Positions 41,790 through 50,481 of a stretch of DNA of 64,000 bases are shown here, in pieces; positions within the stretch are counted from its first letter, which is position 1; each line of letters opens with the position of its first letter. The notes under the pieces were generated by a model. That model saw nothing but the letters and a program-made list of their open reading frames with translations, did not search any database and was not told the DNA's origin. The stretch is from Mycobacterium sp. URHD0025 (lineage in GTDB: Bacteria; Actinomycetota; Actinomycetes; Mycobacteriales; Mycobacteriaceae): the NCBI RefSeq assembly GCF_000426065.1, contig NZ_KE384491.1, positions 639,003 through 703,002 of the forward strand, written 5' to 3'. The translations under genes and the position numbers were made by a program.

Positions 41790-41839
41790 TCTGTGTGAGG
41801 CCACGTGCAACACGTTCAGATACCGGCTCAGGGATAGAG

Positions 41840-44272
41840 CTACGCTTCGCGGAGGCGCTCACCGATGACGCCTTCGGCGCGAAGCGTATCAACTTGGTCG
41901 ACGGTCAGACCCAGCGCCGCCAGCACCGCACCATTGTGCTGACCGAGCGTCGGCGGCGCCGTCCGGTGGTGCCGCAGGGGTCCCGGCGAAATCCGGAACG
42001 GCCAGCCTGGGAACCGATGGTCACCGGTGATCGGATGGCGCAGTTCCTGGTAGAACTCGCGAGCATCCAGCTGCTCGATGTCATACATGCGGTCCGGGGT
42101 CAAGACACACTCGGCGGGCACCCCGCGGGCGGTCAAGGCGGTGACGACTTCCCCTTCCGAGCGACCGCGCGTCCACGCCGACACCACATCGTCGAAAATG
42201 TCATGATTGGCCAGGCGCTGCGGCACAGTGGCTAGCCGCCCGTCATCGACCAGCTCCGGGCGCCCGAGGATTTCGGCCACCGCCGCCCAGTCGGCGTCAT
42301 CACGGACCGACACGGCCACCCAGTCATCGTCGGTCGCCGTCGGATAGACGCCCTGAGCGTACTCACAGTGGCGGTTGCCGACCCGGCCAGGCACCTGACC
42401 GGTCAGCGAGGACTCGATGACGGGTTCGGCGGTCACCGCGGCGCCGACCTCGATCTGTGCCACCTCGACGAGTTGCCCTTCGCCCGTGCGGTTTCGGTGC
42501 TCCAGTGCGGCCAGCAGTGCCACCGTAGCGTGCACACCGGCGATCGGATCGGCGGGTCCCTGCAGGTTGCACGGCGGGCCGTCGGGGTACCCGGTCGCCG
42601 CCGACATCCCGGACAGCTGCTCGATGTTCAGCGCCCAACCCACATAGTCGCGCCACGGCCCGGCCAACCCGAATCCGGGCATCCGGACCATGATCACATC
42701 GGGGTTCACCTTCACCAGCGAGTTGTAGTCCAGGCCGAACTGCTCCACGACGCGGGGCGAGTAATTCTCGACGACGACGTCAGCCTCGGCCGCCATCCGC
42801 AACGCGAGCTCGCGTCCCGCGACCGACGAGAGATCCAGTGTGATGTCCCGCTTGTTGAGATTCGTGCCCTGCCACAGCGGACCACGCTCGTACCAGTCGT
42901 CACCGTCGCGCAGAAGCGAACCCGAATAGCGATGCCCGTCCGGTCGCTGGATCGACTCGACCTTGACGACATCGGCGCCGAAGGCACCCAAGTAGCAGGT
43001 GAGGTAGGCACCGGCCCAGAAGGTGCTCAGGTCGAAGACCTTCAGGCCCGCGAACGGCCGCTCAGGGTCGGGCGCCGGTGCGAAGCGCGTGCGGTCGGCA
43101 CTCGGCCATGCCGCTGCTGACGACGACTGTCCCGGCGCTGGGCCGGGCGCCGGTACCGGTGTCCTGGAGAGCCGGAATGGCGCACCAGGACGGGTGAAGG
43201 TGCGCCCCGCCGAACTGGCCTCGATGAAGAATCCGCGATCGACGTACTGCGGACAGTCGAGAATGGTGCGACCGTCGGTCACGGGAGCGGCCGGTATCCG
43301 CATCGCCTGGCTCAGCTCCACGAGATCGGCCACGGTGATCGAGTCCAGCCAAGGCTGGGCCTTGGCGAAGAACTCCTCGCGCTCGGGCCCGCCGATCATG
43401 ATGGCGATTTGGTGCTCCTCGAAATCCGGCAGCCCCACCATGGCGCAGACGTCGAGCCAATGCTGACCGGTCAGGCAATTGATGCCGATCCAGCCGTCGG
43501 CGGCCTGCACGATGCCCAGCATCGGTGCACCCTTGGCGTTGCCCGGCAGCCCCATCTTCATCAGCCGCTCGGCCAGCAACATGGGATAAGGCAGAGTCGA
43601 GAGCAGGCATTCGAACACCGACAGATCCACCTCGACGGGCCTGCTGACATCTCCGGCCGCGATGCGGACCGCGGTCAGCGCACTCATGGCCGCATAGGAA
43701 CCCGCGATGTACTCGGGGATGCGCACGCCTGCCTGTACGGGCGGTCGACCGGGATCACGATCGTTGACCCAGCCTGCGGCCGCTTGCATGGTCAACGGTG
43801 TTGTCTCCCGGACGCTCAGTGGACCGTGCTGCCCGAAATCCGAGATACGAACCACCACGAGCTGTGGATTCAGGCTTCGCAGGGTGCGGGCGTCCAGACC
43901 CCAGCCATCCAGGGCGCCCACGGATAGGCTGTCGACGAGCACATCGGCACCGGAGATCAGCTGGCGCGCGGCGGCAAGATCCGCGGCAACCGCCGGATCG
44001 ATTGTGCTGCTCCGCTTTCCGGCGTTCAGATACTCGAACAGTCCGCCGCCGGTCCCCCAGCCCCGCAACGGATCACCGGACGGTGGCTCGAACTTGTGGA
44101 CGTCGGCACCGAGATCGACCAGCAGCTTGGTGCAGTACGACCCCGCGATCTCGCCGCCGATCTCAACGACGCGCATCCCAGCCAGCGCTCCGCGAGCGTC
44201 GCTCACCACCTGTTGATTCGCTCCGCAAGCGTCGCTCATCGCCTGTTGATTCGCTCCGCAAGCGTCGCTCAT
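41840..44272 (-). CDS. Fused two-domain CaiB/BaiF CoA-transferase
   Basis: About 810 residues: two complete family III CoA-transferase domains in one chain, each about 370-390 residues. Domain 1 starts GMRVVEIGGEIAGSYCTKLLVDLGADV and domain 2 starts GLKVFDLSTFWAGAYLTCYLGAFGADVVKVES (shown in part). These enzymes normally work as interlocked homodimers, so the fusion mimics a heterodimer; the first domain may be the degenerate one. Reaction: transfer of CoA between acids, or racemisation at C-alpha. The N-terminus has three tandem 11-residue units (SDACGANQQ) each with a start codon at 44272, 44239 or 44206; the original start was probably GTG 44206. ATG 44272 overlaps the aldehyde dehydrogenase stop. 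Confidence 0.84.
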   Translation of the reverse strand: MSDACGANQQAMSDACGANQQVVSDARGALAGMRVVEIGGEIAGSYCTKLLVDLGADVHKFEPPSGDPLRGWGTGGGLFEYLNAGKRSSTIDPAVAADLAAARQLISGADVLVDSLSVGALDGWGLDARTLRSLNPQLVVVRISDFGQHGPLSVRETTPLTMQAAAGWVNDRDPGRPPVQAGVRIPEYIAGSYAAMSALTAVRIAAGDVSRPVEVDLSVFECLLSTLPYPMLLAERLMKMGLPGNAKGAPMLGIVQAADGWIGINCLTGQHWLDVCAMVGLPDFEEHQIAIMIGGPEREEFFAKAQPWLDSITVADLVELSQAMRIPAAPVTDGRTILDCPQYVDRGFFIEASSAGRTFTRPGAPFRLSRTPVPAPGPAPGQSSSAAAWPSADRTRFAPAPDPERPFAGLKVFDLSTFWAGAYLTCYLGAFGADVVKVESIQRPDGHRYSGSLLRDGDDWYERGPLWQGTNLNKRDITLDLSSVAGRELALRMAAEADVVVENYSPRVVEQFGLDYNSLVKVNPDVIMVRMPGFGLAGPWRDYVGWALNIEQLSGMSAATGYPDGPPCNLQGPADPIAGVHATVALLAALEHRNRTGEGQLVEVAQIEVGAAVTAEPVIESSLTGQVPGRVGNRHCEYAQGVYPTATDDDWVAVSVRDDADWAAVAEILGRPELVDDGRLATVPQRLANHDIFDDVVSAWTRGRSEGEVVTALTARGVPAECVLTPDRMYDIEQLDAREFYQELRHPITGDHRFPGWPFRISPGPLRHHRTAPPTLGQHNGAVLAALGLTVDQVDTLRAEGVIGERLREA
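44186..44272 (-). repeat. 33-bp tandem repeat duplicating the CoA-transferase start region
   Basis: A 33-bp unit occurs as 44191-44223, 44224-44256 and a partial third copy to 44272, differing by only a few bases. Each unit encodes SDACGANQQ plus one or two residues and carries a start codon (ATG, ATG, GTG). The most upstream copy overlaps the aldehyde dehydrogenase stop. The repeat is in frame, so length changes add or remove 11 residues without breaking the gene. Confidence 0.85.
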
Positions 44273-45729
44273 GCCGGCACCCCGATGGCCTTTGGCTCCA
44301 TATAGGACCGCAACCCCAGAACCCCGCCCTCGCGGCCGATCCCGCTCTGCCCGAAACCGCCGAACGGCGCGTCACCGGGAATGGTGCCGTTGATCGAGAC
44401 CTGGCCCGTCCTGATCCGGCGCGCGATCGCCACGGCCCGGTCCACATCCGATGCCCACACCGCCCCGCCGAGGCCGTACTGGGAGTTGTTGGCGATGGCG
44501 ACGGCCTCGTCGTCATCGCCGTAGCGCAGCACCGTCAGCACCGGACCGAAGACCTCTTCTTGAGCGATAAGGGAATCGGGCGTCGCACCGGTGAGGATGG
44601 TCGGCTCGAAATAGAAACCGGTCGACAGGTCCTTGGGCCGGCGGCCACCGGTGACCACGGTTGCGCCGTCGGATTCAGCGCGAGTGACGAATCCCTCGAC
44701 CCGGTCCAGATGTTCGGCACTGATCAGCGGACCCATCGTGACGGCGGCCTCGGTCGGATCACCGATCACGACGTTGCGAGCCAGTTCGGCCAACCGCCCC
44801 ACCACGTCGTCGTGGAGCGAATCGGGAAGCAGCAGACGGCTGTTGAGAATGCAAGCTTGGCCGGCGTGCAGTGTGCAGCCCTCGACGAGCAGGCGTTCCA
44901 GCAACTCGTCGGTGATGTCGACATCGTCGGTGAGGATGGCTGCCGACTTTCCACCGCACTCCAGTAACACGCGTGTCATGGTCTGCGCTGCAGTCGCCAT
45001 CACCGCGCGACCCACGGCCGAGCTTCCGGTGAAGCTGACCATGTCTACCCGCGGGTCCTGAGTCAGCGCGACACTCGCCTCGACGCCGGCCGGGGTCACC
45101 ACATTCACCACACCGGGCGGGATATCGGTCTCCTCGTGCACAAGACGTGCCAGCGCGAGACCCGCCAGCGGAGTCAGCGGGGATGGCTTGAGCACCACGG
45201 TATTACCGGCAGCGAGCGCCGCGCCGATCTTCATCGCGTTGAGGGTGTGCGGGAAGTTCCACGGCGTCAGAATCGATACGACGCCGAGGGGTTCATAACG
45301 CAGCAAGGTGGTGCCGGCCGCCCCCCAGGCGTCCAACGGCGCCTCGGCCGGTTCGAGCGCAAGTTCGGCGGCATGCCCCACCATGAAGGCCGGACCTTCG
45401 ACGTGGATCAGCCGTTCGTTTGCCGTGCAACCCCATTCGGCCTGTGCCAGCGCAAAGATCTCCTCGCCACGGGTCAACAACGCCGTACTCAGCTGCTGGA
45501 CGCAGCGCGCCCGCTCGTCGGGATGGGCCTGCGACCACACGCCCGAGTCGAACGCCGTACGCGCTGCCGCGATGGCGCTCCGCACCTGGTCGACGCTGGC
45601 GTCCGGCGCCGAGGCCACCACCTGTTCGGTGGCCGGGTTGACGACGTCGTAGCGACCGGCATCGGCATCGACCCACTGCCCACCGATGTAGTGCCCGTAG
45701 TTAGCGATCAGCGTCCGCGGATCGGCCAT
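44269..45729 (-). CDS. Aldehyde dehydrogenase, NAD(P)-dependent
   Basis: 486 residues of the standard ALDH superfamily length. It has the cofactor motif FTGSSAVGRAV, general-base Glu257 (LLECGGKSAAI) and catalytic Cys293 (HAGQACILNSRL), plus the PWNFP oxyanion asparagine at about 158. It would oxidise an aldehyde to the acid, for example a product of P450 oxidation of a terminal methyl group, or of the retro-aldolases. I chose ATG 45729 (MADPRTL); earlier in-frame starts lack family similarity. The gene is divergent from the P450 at 45923. Confidence 0.9.
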   Translation of the reverse strand: MADPRTLIANYGHYIGGQWVDADAGRYDVVNPATEQVVASAPDASVDQVRSAIAAARTAFDSGVWSQAHPDERARCVQQLSTALLTRGEEIFALAQAEWGCTANERLIHVEGPAFMVGHAAELALEPAEAPLDAWGAAGTTLLRYEPLGVVSILTPWNFPHTLNAMKIGAALAAGNTVVLKPSPLTPLAGLALARLVHEETDIPPGVVNVVTPAGVEASVALTQDPRVDMVSFTGSSAVGRAVMATAAQTMTRVLLECGGKSAAILTDDVDITDELLERLLVEGCTLHAGQACILNSRLLLPDSLHDDVVGRLAELARNVVIGDPTEAAVTMGPLISAEHLDRVEGFVTRAESDGATVVTGGRRPKDLSTGFYFEPTILTGATPDSLIAQEEVFGPVLTVLRYGDDDEAVAIANNSQYGLGGAVWASDVDRAVAIARRIRTGQVSINGTIPGDAPFGGFGQSGIGREGGVLGLRSYMEPKAIGVPA

Positions 45730-45837
45730 GAAGTCACCCGGCCCCTCTTGACAAGCTGCCGACATTCGTCGGACAGACTCTAAACATTTGTTTTCGCTCC
45801 GTACAGCAGCAACACATCCGCCTCCAGCCCGGAAATG

Positions 45838-45858
45838 TGCTGTATACAACAGCTATTC
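45838..45858. promoter_or_regulatory. Inverted repeat in the ALDH/P450 divergent promoter, different from the island motif
   Basis: GCTGT, five bases, ACAGC forms a dyad in the 193-bp gap between starts at 45729 and 45923. No GAGAAT/ATTCTC pair is visible in this gap, the only large divergent promoter in the island without one. The dyad may be an operator for a different regulator; the TetR gene at 52108, which ends the P450 transcript, is the natural candidate. Confidence 0.35.
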
Positions 45859-45922
45859 TGCTGATTGACTCGCTCATGCCACGGCTGGTAGACAGAACGT
45901 GAACCGGACAGTTAGAGCATGA

Positions 45923-47182
45923 ATGTCCGATCGGTCTCATGTCAAGGAAGGCCCTGAGGTGCCCACTAAGCCCGCCAGTCAGCTCACCAGACCCACCACC
46001 GCATATCCCCTGCACTCGCCGGACTTCTACGCCGGCGACCCGTACCCGGCATATCGGGAACTGCGCGCCGGCACGCCGGTCGTCTGGAATGACGTCACCA
46101 AATTCTGGGCCCTATGCAAATACGAGGACGTCCGGTTTGTCTCCGGTAACCCGGGTATGTTCTCGTCGGCCAAAGGCATCACCATCCCGGATCCGTCCCA
46201 ACCGGAACCGGTGCAAGAGGGAAATCTGATCTTCACCGATCCGCCCAGACATCGACAGCTGCGCAAGCTGATCAATTCCGGGTTCACCCGGCGCCAGGTG
46301 TCGTTGTTGGAACCCAAGGTGCGCGAGATCGTAAGGGGCATCATCGCCGAGATCGACACCAGCCGGGAGTACGAGTTCGCCGAGGAGATCGCCGCGCCAC
46401 TGCCGACCCGGATGATCGCCGAGATGCTCGGCGCCCCGCCCGAGGATTGGGAGCAGTTCCGCACGTGGTCCGATGCCGCCGTAGGCACGGCCGATCCCGA
46501 TATCGAGATGGATCACCTGGCAGCGCTCGGTGAACTGTACGGGTATTTCACCAATCTCATCGCCGCACGCCGCAGCGGCGAGGTCACCGGCCAGGACGAC
46601 CTGTTGACCATTCTGGCCACGGCCGAGGTCGACGGCGAACAACTCTCCGACGAGGACCTGCTGAACTTCTCGTTCCTGCTGTTGGTAGCCGGCAACGAGA
46701 CGACGCGCAATCTTATCGCGCTCGGCACCCAAGCACTGATCGAACATCCTGAGCAATTCGCGTTGCTGCGCGCGAATCCCGCGCTGCTCCCCGACGCCGT
46801 AGAAGAGATGCTGCGCTTCACCAGCCCGGTCACCCATATGGCACGGCGCGCCACCCAGGATGTCGAGATCCGCGGGCAGCAGATCAAGGCTGGTGACACC
46901 GTCGTGATGCTGTATGGATCGGCCAACCGCGACGAGGAGGTCTTCGGCGCGCACAGCGAGTCCTTTGACATCACCAGACACCCCAATACGCACATCGCCT
47001 TCGGCGCGGGTGAGCACGCCTGTCTCGGAGCACAATTGGCGCGCCTGGAGGCCAGGGTGATGTTCGAAGTACTGCTGGGTACCTACCCGACGATCGAACT
47101 CACCGGCGACGTCACCCGTCTGCGCGCCACCATGGTGCCCGGCGTCAAGCGGATGCCCGTTCGACTGGGAGCGAGCGTCTGA
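45923..47182 (+). CDS. Cytochrome P450, CYP142/CYP125-like
   Basis: 419 residues, soluble bacterial P450. Visible are the I-helix AGNETTR (256-262), the ExxR-type segment EEMLRF, and the haem loop FGAGEHACLG with the cysteine ligand at 367. The segments EVDGEQLSDEDLL and DVEIRGQQIKAGD, and HLP-less haem region with NTHIAFGAG, resemble CYP142, a steroid C26/C27 oxidase. As in the M. tuberculosis igr operon, where cyp125 leads, a P450 here heads genes for side-chain degradation. The start is uncertain: ATG 45923 or a GTG at 45959. The last base of the stop is shared with the ACAD ATG. Confidence 0.85.
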   Translation: MSDRSHVKEGPEVPTKPASQLTRPTTAYPLHSPDFYAGDPYPAYRELRAGTPVVWNDVTKFWALCKYEDVRFVSGNPGMFSSAKGITIPDPSQPEPVQEGNLIFTDPPRHRQLRKLINSGFTRRQVSLLEPKVREIVRGIIAEIDTSREYEFAEEIAAPLPTRMIAEMLGAPPEDWEQFRTWSDAAVGTADPDIEMDHLAALGELYGYFTNLIAARRSGEVTGQDDLLTILATAEVDGEQLSDEDLLNFSFLLLVAGNETTRNLIALGTQALIEHPEQFALLRANPALLPDAVEEMLRFTSPVTHMARRATQDVEIRGQQIKAGDTVVMLYGSANRDEEVFGAHSESFDITRHPNTHIAFGAGEHACLGAQLARLEARVMFEVLLGTYPTIELTGDVTRLRATMVPGVKRMPVRLGASV

Positions 47183-48363
47183 TGGATTTCGACTACACCC
47201 CCGAACAGAAACAGCTGCGCAAGGATTACCGCGAGCGCCTCGCGGCGGTCATGACCCCGGAGCGCCGCGCCGCGGTCGCAGGCCTGATGGAGGGCGGGGC
47301 GGCCATAACCGAGTGCCGGCGCGCGCTCGGCGCGGCGGGTCTGCTCGGGGTGGCGTGGCCGACCGAATACGGCGGGCACGGCCTGACAGCGTTGGAACAG
47401 TACATCTTCGGCGAGGAGGCCCGCCGGGTGAACGCGCCGCTTCCCATGATCACGCTGAACACGGTGGGGCCCACCCTGATCCAGTTCGGCACCGACGAAC
47501 AGAAACAGAAATTCCTCCCGGCCATCCTCAAGGGTGACGTCGATTTCGCCATCGGATATTCCGAGCCCGGAGCGGGCAGCGACCTGGCCTCACTGCGCAC
47601 CACCGCGGTCCGCGATGGCAGTGAGTTCGTCATCAACGGTTCCAAAATGTTCACCAGTGGGGCCGAGTTCGCCGACTACATCTGGCTGGCGGCCCGAACC
47701 GATCCGAATGTCAAGAAGCACAAGGGCATCACCCTGTTCATCGTGCCCACCGACGCCGCGGGATTTTCGTGGAAACCGTTGCACACCATGCCCGGGGTTT
47801 CGACCTACTACACGTTCTACGATGACGTGCGCGTGCCCGAAAGCGCCATCGTGCTCGGCGAGAACGAGGGCTGGAAGCTGGTGACCAACCAGCTCAATCT
47901 GGAACGCGCAGCGTTGGGCAACCTGGGGGCACTGGAGCCGTTGTTCCAGAAGACTCTGGCCTGGGCGCGAGACACGGAACTCGACGGTAGCCGCGTCATC
48001 GACCAACCGTGGGTGCAGCAGGCGCTGGCCCGGGTCGAGGCCCAGGTGTCGGCCTACCGGCTGATGAATCTGCGCGTGAACACCACACTGAGTTCCGGCG
48101 GGCTGGGCATGGGTCAGGCCTCGGCCGCCAAGGTGTTCGGCACCGAACTGACTCAGCAGGTAGCCCGCGAACTACTCGACATCGTCGGCCACACCGGTCT
48201 TCGTAAGGGTGAATCCACTGGGCTGCGTGGGGAACTCGAGAGCGCCTACCGGCTCGCCGTCATCAACACCTTCGGCGGCGGCGCCAACGAACTCCAGCGC
48301 GACATCATCGCCATGGCCGGTCTCGGGATGCCACGGGCGCCCCGAGACATGCGGGCGTCCTGA
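47182..48363 (+). CDS. Acyl-CoA dehydrogenase, full-length (FadE29/ChsE2-like)
   Basis: 393 residues. The FAD loop AIGYSEPGAGSDLAS and INGSKMFTSGAEFADYIWLAARTD are intact; the C-terminus FGGGANELQRDIIAMAGLGMPR has the GGG.NELQR form typical of FadE29-like steroid ACADs rather than YEGTSEIQR. By operon position it should pair with the short ACAD at 49363 as an alpha2-beta2 ChsE1-ChsE2-type enzyme that desaturates a shortened side chain. It begins on the last base of the P450 stop codon. Confidence 0.87.
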   Translation: MDFDYTPEQKQLRKDYRERLAAVMTPERRAAVAGLMEGGAAITECRRALGAAGLLGVAWPTEYGGHGLTALEQYIFGEEARRVNAPLPMITLNTVGPTLIQFGTDEQKQKFLPAILKGDVDFAIGYSEPGAGSDLASLRTTAVRDGSEFVINGSKMFTSGAEFADYIWLAARTDPNVKKHKGITLFIVPTDAAGFSWKPLHTMPGVSTYYTFYDDVRVPESAIVLGENEGWKLVTNQLNLERAALGNLGALEPLFQKTLAWARDTELDGSRVIDQPWVQQALARVEAQVSAYRLMNLRVNTTLSSGGLGMGQASAAKVFGTELTQQVARELLDIVGHTGLRKGESTGLRGELESAYRLAVINTFGGGANELQRDIIAMAGLGMPRAPRDMRAS

Positions 48364-48381
48364 CAGAAAGGAAACAGGGCA

Positions 48382-48930
48382 TTGACTGAGCATGTGAAAG
48401 ACGAGTTGCGGCAGCGCCTCGATGCACTCATCGGCCAGCCGATCAGTTCCGGGCAGCCGGTGCGGAGCCCGGATCCGGTGAACGCGGCGATGATTCGGCA
48501 CTGGGCCTACGCACTCAGCGATTTTAACCCGGCCTACCTGGACGAGGAATTCGCCAAGAACTCACGCTACGGTGCGATCGTGTCGCCGCCGGTGATGCTG
48601 CAGAGCTGGACCATGGCTCCGCCCAAGCTGGAGGGTATCCACGACCGAGGCGGTGTTCCTGTCGAGCTCGGGGAGAACCCGTTGCAGTTCCTGACCGATG
48701 CCGGATACACCGGAATCGTCGCCACGAACTCCGAATTCGAGATCGAGCGTTACCCGCGGATCGGCGATGACCTGTCGGCGGAGACCGTATTCGAGACCAT
48801 CTCCGACGAGAAGAAGACGGCGATGGGTACCGGATTCTTCGTCACCTGGATCACCACGTACCGCAACCAGGACGGCGAGGTCATCGGCCGCCAGCGCTTC
48901 CGTACCCTGCGCTTCAAGAAGGACGGTTAG
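48382..48930 (+). CDS. MaoC-like hydratase domain, equivalent of ChsH2 N-terminal half
   Basis: 182 residues from TTG 48382, with AAGGAAA nine bases upstream. It carries a FAS1-type hotdog with WAYALSDFNPAYLDEEFA and IVSPPVMLQSW. In M. tuberculosis ChsH2 (Rv3542c) a domain of this kind is fused to a C-terminal DUF35 domain; here the DUF35 follows as a separate gene two bases later. With the ChsH1-like protein at 50478 it should form the heteromeric enoyl-CoA hydratase of the pathway. Confidence 0.82.
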   Translation: MTEHVKDELRQRLDALIGQPISSGQPVRSPDPVNAAMIRHWAYALSDFNPAYLDEEFAKNSRYGAIVSPPVMLQSWTMAPPKLEGIHDRGGVPVELGENPLQFLTDAGYTGIVATNSEFEIERYPRIGDDLSAETVFETISDEKKTAMGTGFFVTWITTYRNQDGEVIGRQRFRTLRFKKDG

Positions 48931-48932
48931 CA

Positions 48933-49355
48933 GTGGCACACCGACTCGCTCCCTCGATCAGCCCCGACACCGAGTTCTACTGGTCGGGTCTCAAAGACGG
49001 CGAACTGCGCATTCAGCGATGCACCGACTGCAAGGCGCTGCGTGTCCCGCCCCGCCCGATGTGCGGCCAATGCCAGTCGCTGAACTGGGATTATGTGGTG
49101 TCCACGGGCCGCGGGACCGTGTACAGCTTCGTCATGCCGCAGTACCCGCCGTTGCCGTTCCTGCAGTATCCCTACGTCGTGGCACTGATCGATCTGGACG
49201 AGGGGGTCCGGATCGTCTCCAATCTGTGTGATATCGAACCGAAGGACATCGAGCCCGGCCTGGCCGTCGAGGTTTTCTACGAGACCTTCGAAGCCCTGCC
49301 AAGCGGCGACGAGCTGGTGTTGCATCAGTTCCGCCCATCGACCACGAAGGCGTGA
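48933..49355 (+). CDS. DUF35 OB-fold/zinc-ribbon protein, equivalent of ChsH2 C-terminal half
   Basis: 140 residues, start GTG 48933. Zinc ribbon CTDCK ... CGQCQ and OB segment GRGTVYSFVMPQYPPLPF are clear. In the known system this domain binds Ltp2 and is required for retro-aldol release of propionyl-CoA. It occurs as a free-standing gene, two bases after the MaoC-like gene. It is a paralogue of the DUF35 protein at 17381. Confidence 0.88.
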   Translation: MAHRLAPSISPDTEFYWSGLKDGELRIQRCTDCKALRVPPRPMCGQCQSLNWDYVVSTGRGTVYSFVMPQYPPLPFLQYPYVVALIDLDEGVRIVSNLCDIEPKDIEPGLAVEVFYETFEALPSGDELVLHQFRPSTTKA

Positions 49356-49362
49356 CACCACA

Positions 49363-50481
49363 ATGGATTTCAGCTTCAACGAAGACCAGGAAACCGTCGG
49401 CAAGGTGGCCCGTCAGCTGTTCGAGCATCGGGCCACACCGGAGCACCTGAGCGAGTTGGAATCGGGCGACACCCGATACGACGCGGCGCTGTGGAGCGAG
49501 CTGGCAGAGGCCGACCTGCTCGGCATCGCACTACCGGAATCGGTCGGCGGCAGCGGTGCAGGCTACCTCGAACTCTGCATCCTGCTGGCCGAGGTGGGCT
49601 GGAGTGTCGCACCGGTACCGATCTATCCGACGCTCGTGCTCGGTGCGGACACCATTGCCCGGCACGGTGATTCAGATCTCCAGCAGCACTATCTCCCAGG
49701 TGTCGTGGACGGCAGCGTCATCCTCACCGCGGGTCTGATCGAGGCCGGCAACTCCAACCCCACCGCCCCGCGTCGCACGACCGCACGTCCCGAGGGCGAG
49801 GCCTGGCTCATCGACGGTGCCAAGGAACTGGTCCCGGCCGCGCAGTTGGCTGACGCCATCATCGTGTCCGCGGCGACAGCGGACGGTCCGGGGCTGTTCG
49901 TGGTGGACACCGACACCCCGAACGTCCGGGTATCGCCGGTGGATCTCACTCACGGCGAACCCTATGCCGACGTCACCTTCGCCGGCGCCAGGGCGCGGCG
50001 CCTCGGGGGCGATACGGGTGATGGTCTGGACTTGGTGGCGGCACTGCACACCCGGGCGCTGGTCGGCCTGTCCGCAATACAGGTCGGTGTCACCGATCGC
50101 GCGCTGCGGATCGCGGCCGCCTACACCGGTGAACGCGAACAGTTCGGCCGGCCGATCGGATCGTTCCAGGCCGTCCAGCAGCGGATGGCCGACGCGTTCA
50201 TCGACACCGAGGCGATCCGCTGGACAACGTGGCACGCAGCCTGGCTGATCGCCGAGGGCAGGCCCGCCGACCGCGAAGCCGCCATCGCCAAGTTCTGGGC
50301 TGCCGAGGCGGGCGCCAGAGTCGTCGCCACCGCCCAGCAAGTGCACGGCGGCATGGGCATCGATGTCACCTATCCGGTCTCCCGTTATTACCTGTGGGCC
50401 AAGAACATCGAGCTCGCTCTTGGTTCGGCCTCCGCACAACTCGCCTATCTCGGCACGGCGTATCAGGAAGGAAGCAAATGA
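49363..50481 (+). CDS. Short-type acyl-CoA dehydrogenase (FadE28/ChsE1-like)
   Basis: 372 residues beginning MDFSFNEDQETVG. It has FGRPIGSFQAVQQRMADAFIDTEAIR and the C-terminal VHGGMGIDVTYPVSRYYLWAKNIELALG of short subunits, and no EPxxGSD loop. It is the expected partner of the ACAD at 47182, although the split ChsH2 genes are inserted between them, an order different from M. tuberculosis, where the two ACAD genes are adjacent. Its stop overlaps the ChsH1-like ATG. Confidence 0.85.
   Translation: MDFSFNEDQETVGKVARQLFEHRATPEHLSELESGDTRYDAALWSELAEADLLGIALPESVGGSGAGYLELCILLAEVGWSVAPVPIYPTLVLGADTIARHGDSDLQQHYLPGVVDGSVILTAGLIEAGNSNPTAPRRTTARPEGEAWLIDGAKELVPAAQLADAIIVSAATADGPGLFVVDTDTPNVRVSPVDLTHGEPYADVTFAGARARRLGGDTGDGLDLVAALHTRALVGLSAIQVGVTDRALRIAAAYTGEREQFGRPIGSFQAVQQRMADAFIDTEAIRWTTWHAAWLIAEGRPADREAAIAKFWAAEAGARVVATAQQVHGGMGIDVTYPVSRYYLWAKNIELALGSASAQLAYLGTAYQEGSK

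Noticed and set aside
45780..45922. GAGAAT/ATTCTC operator in the ALDH/P450 promoter.
   Set aside because: Searched for on both strands; only a lone ATTCTG was found, with no partner at 4 or 6 bp.
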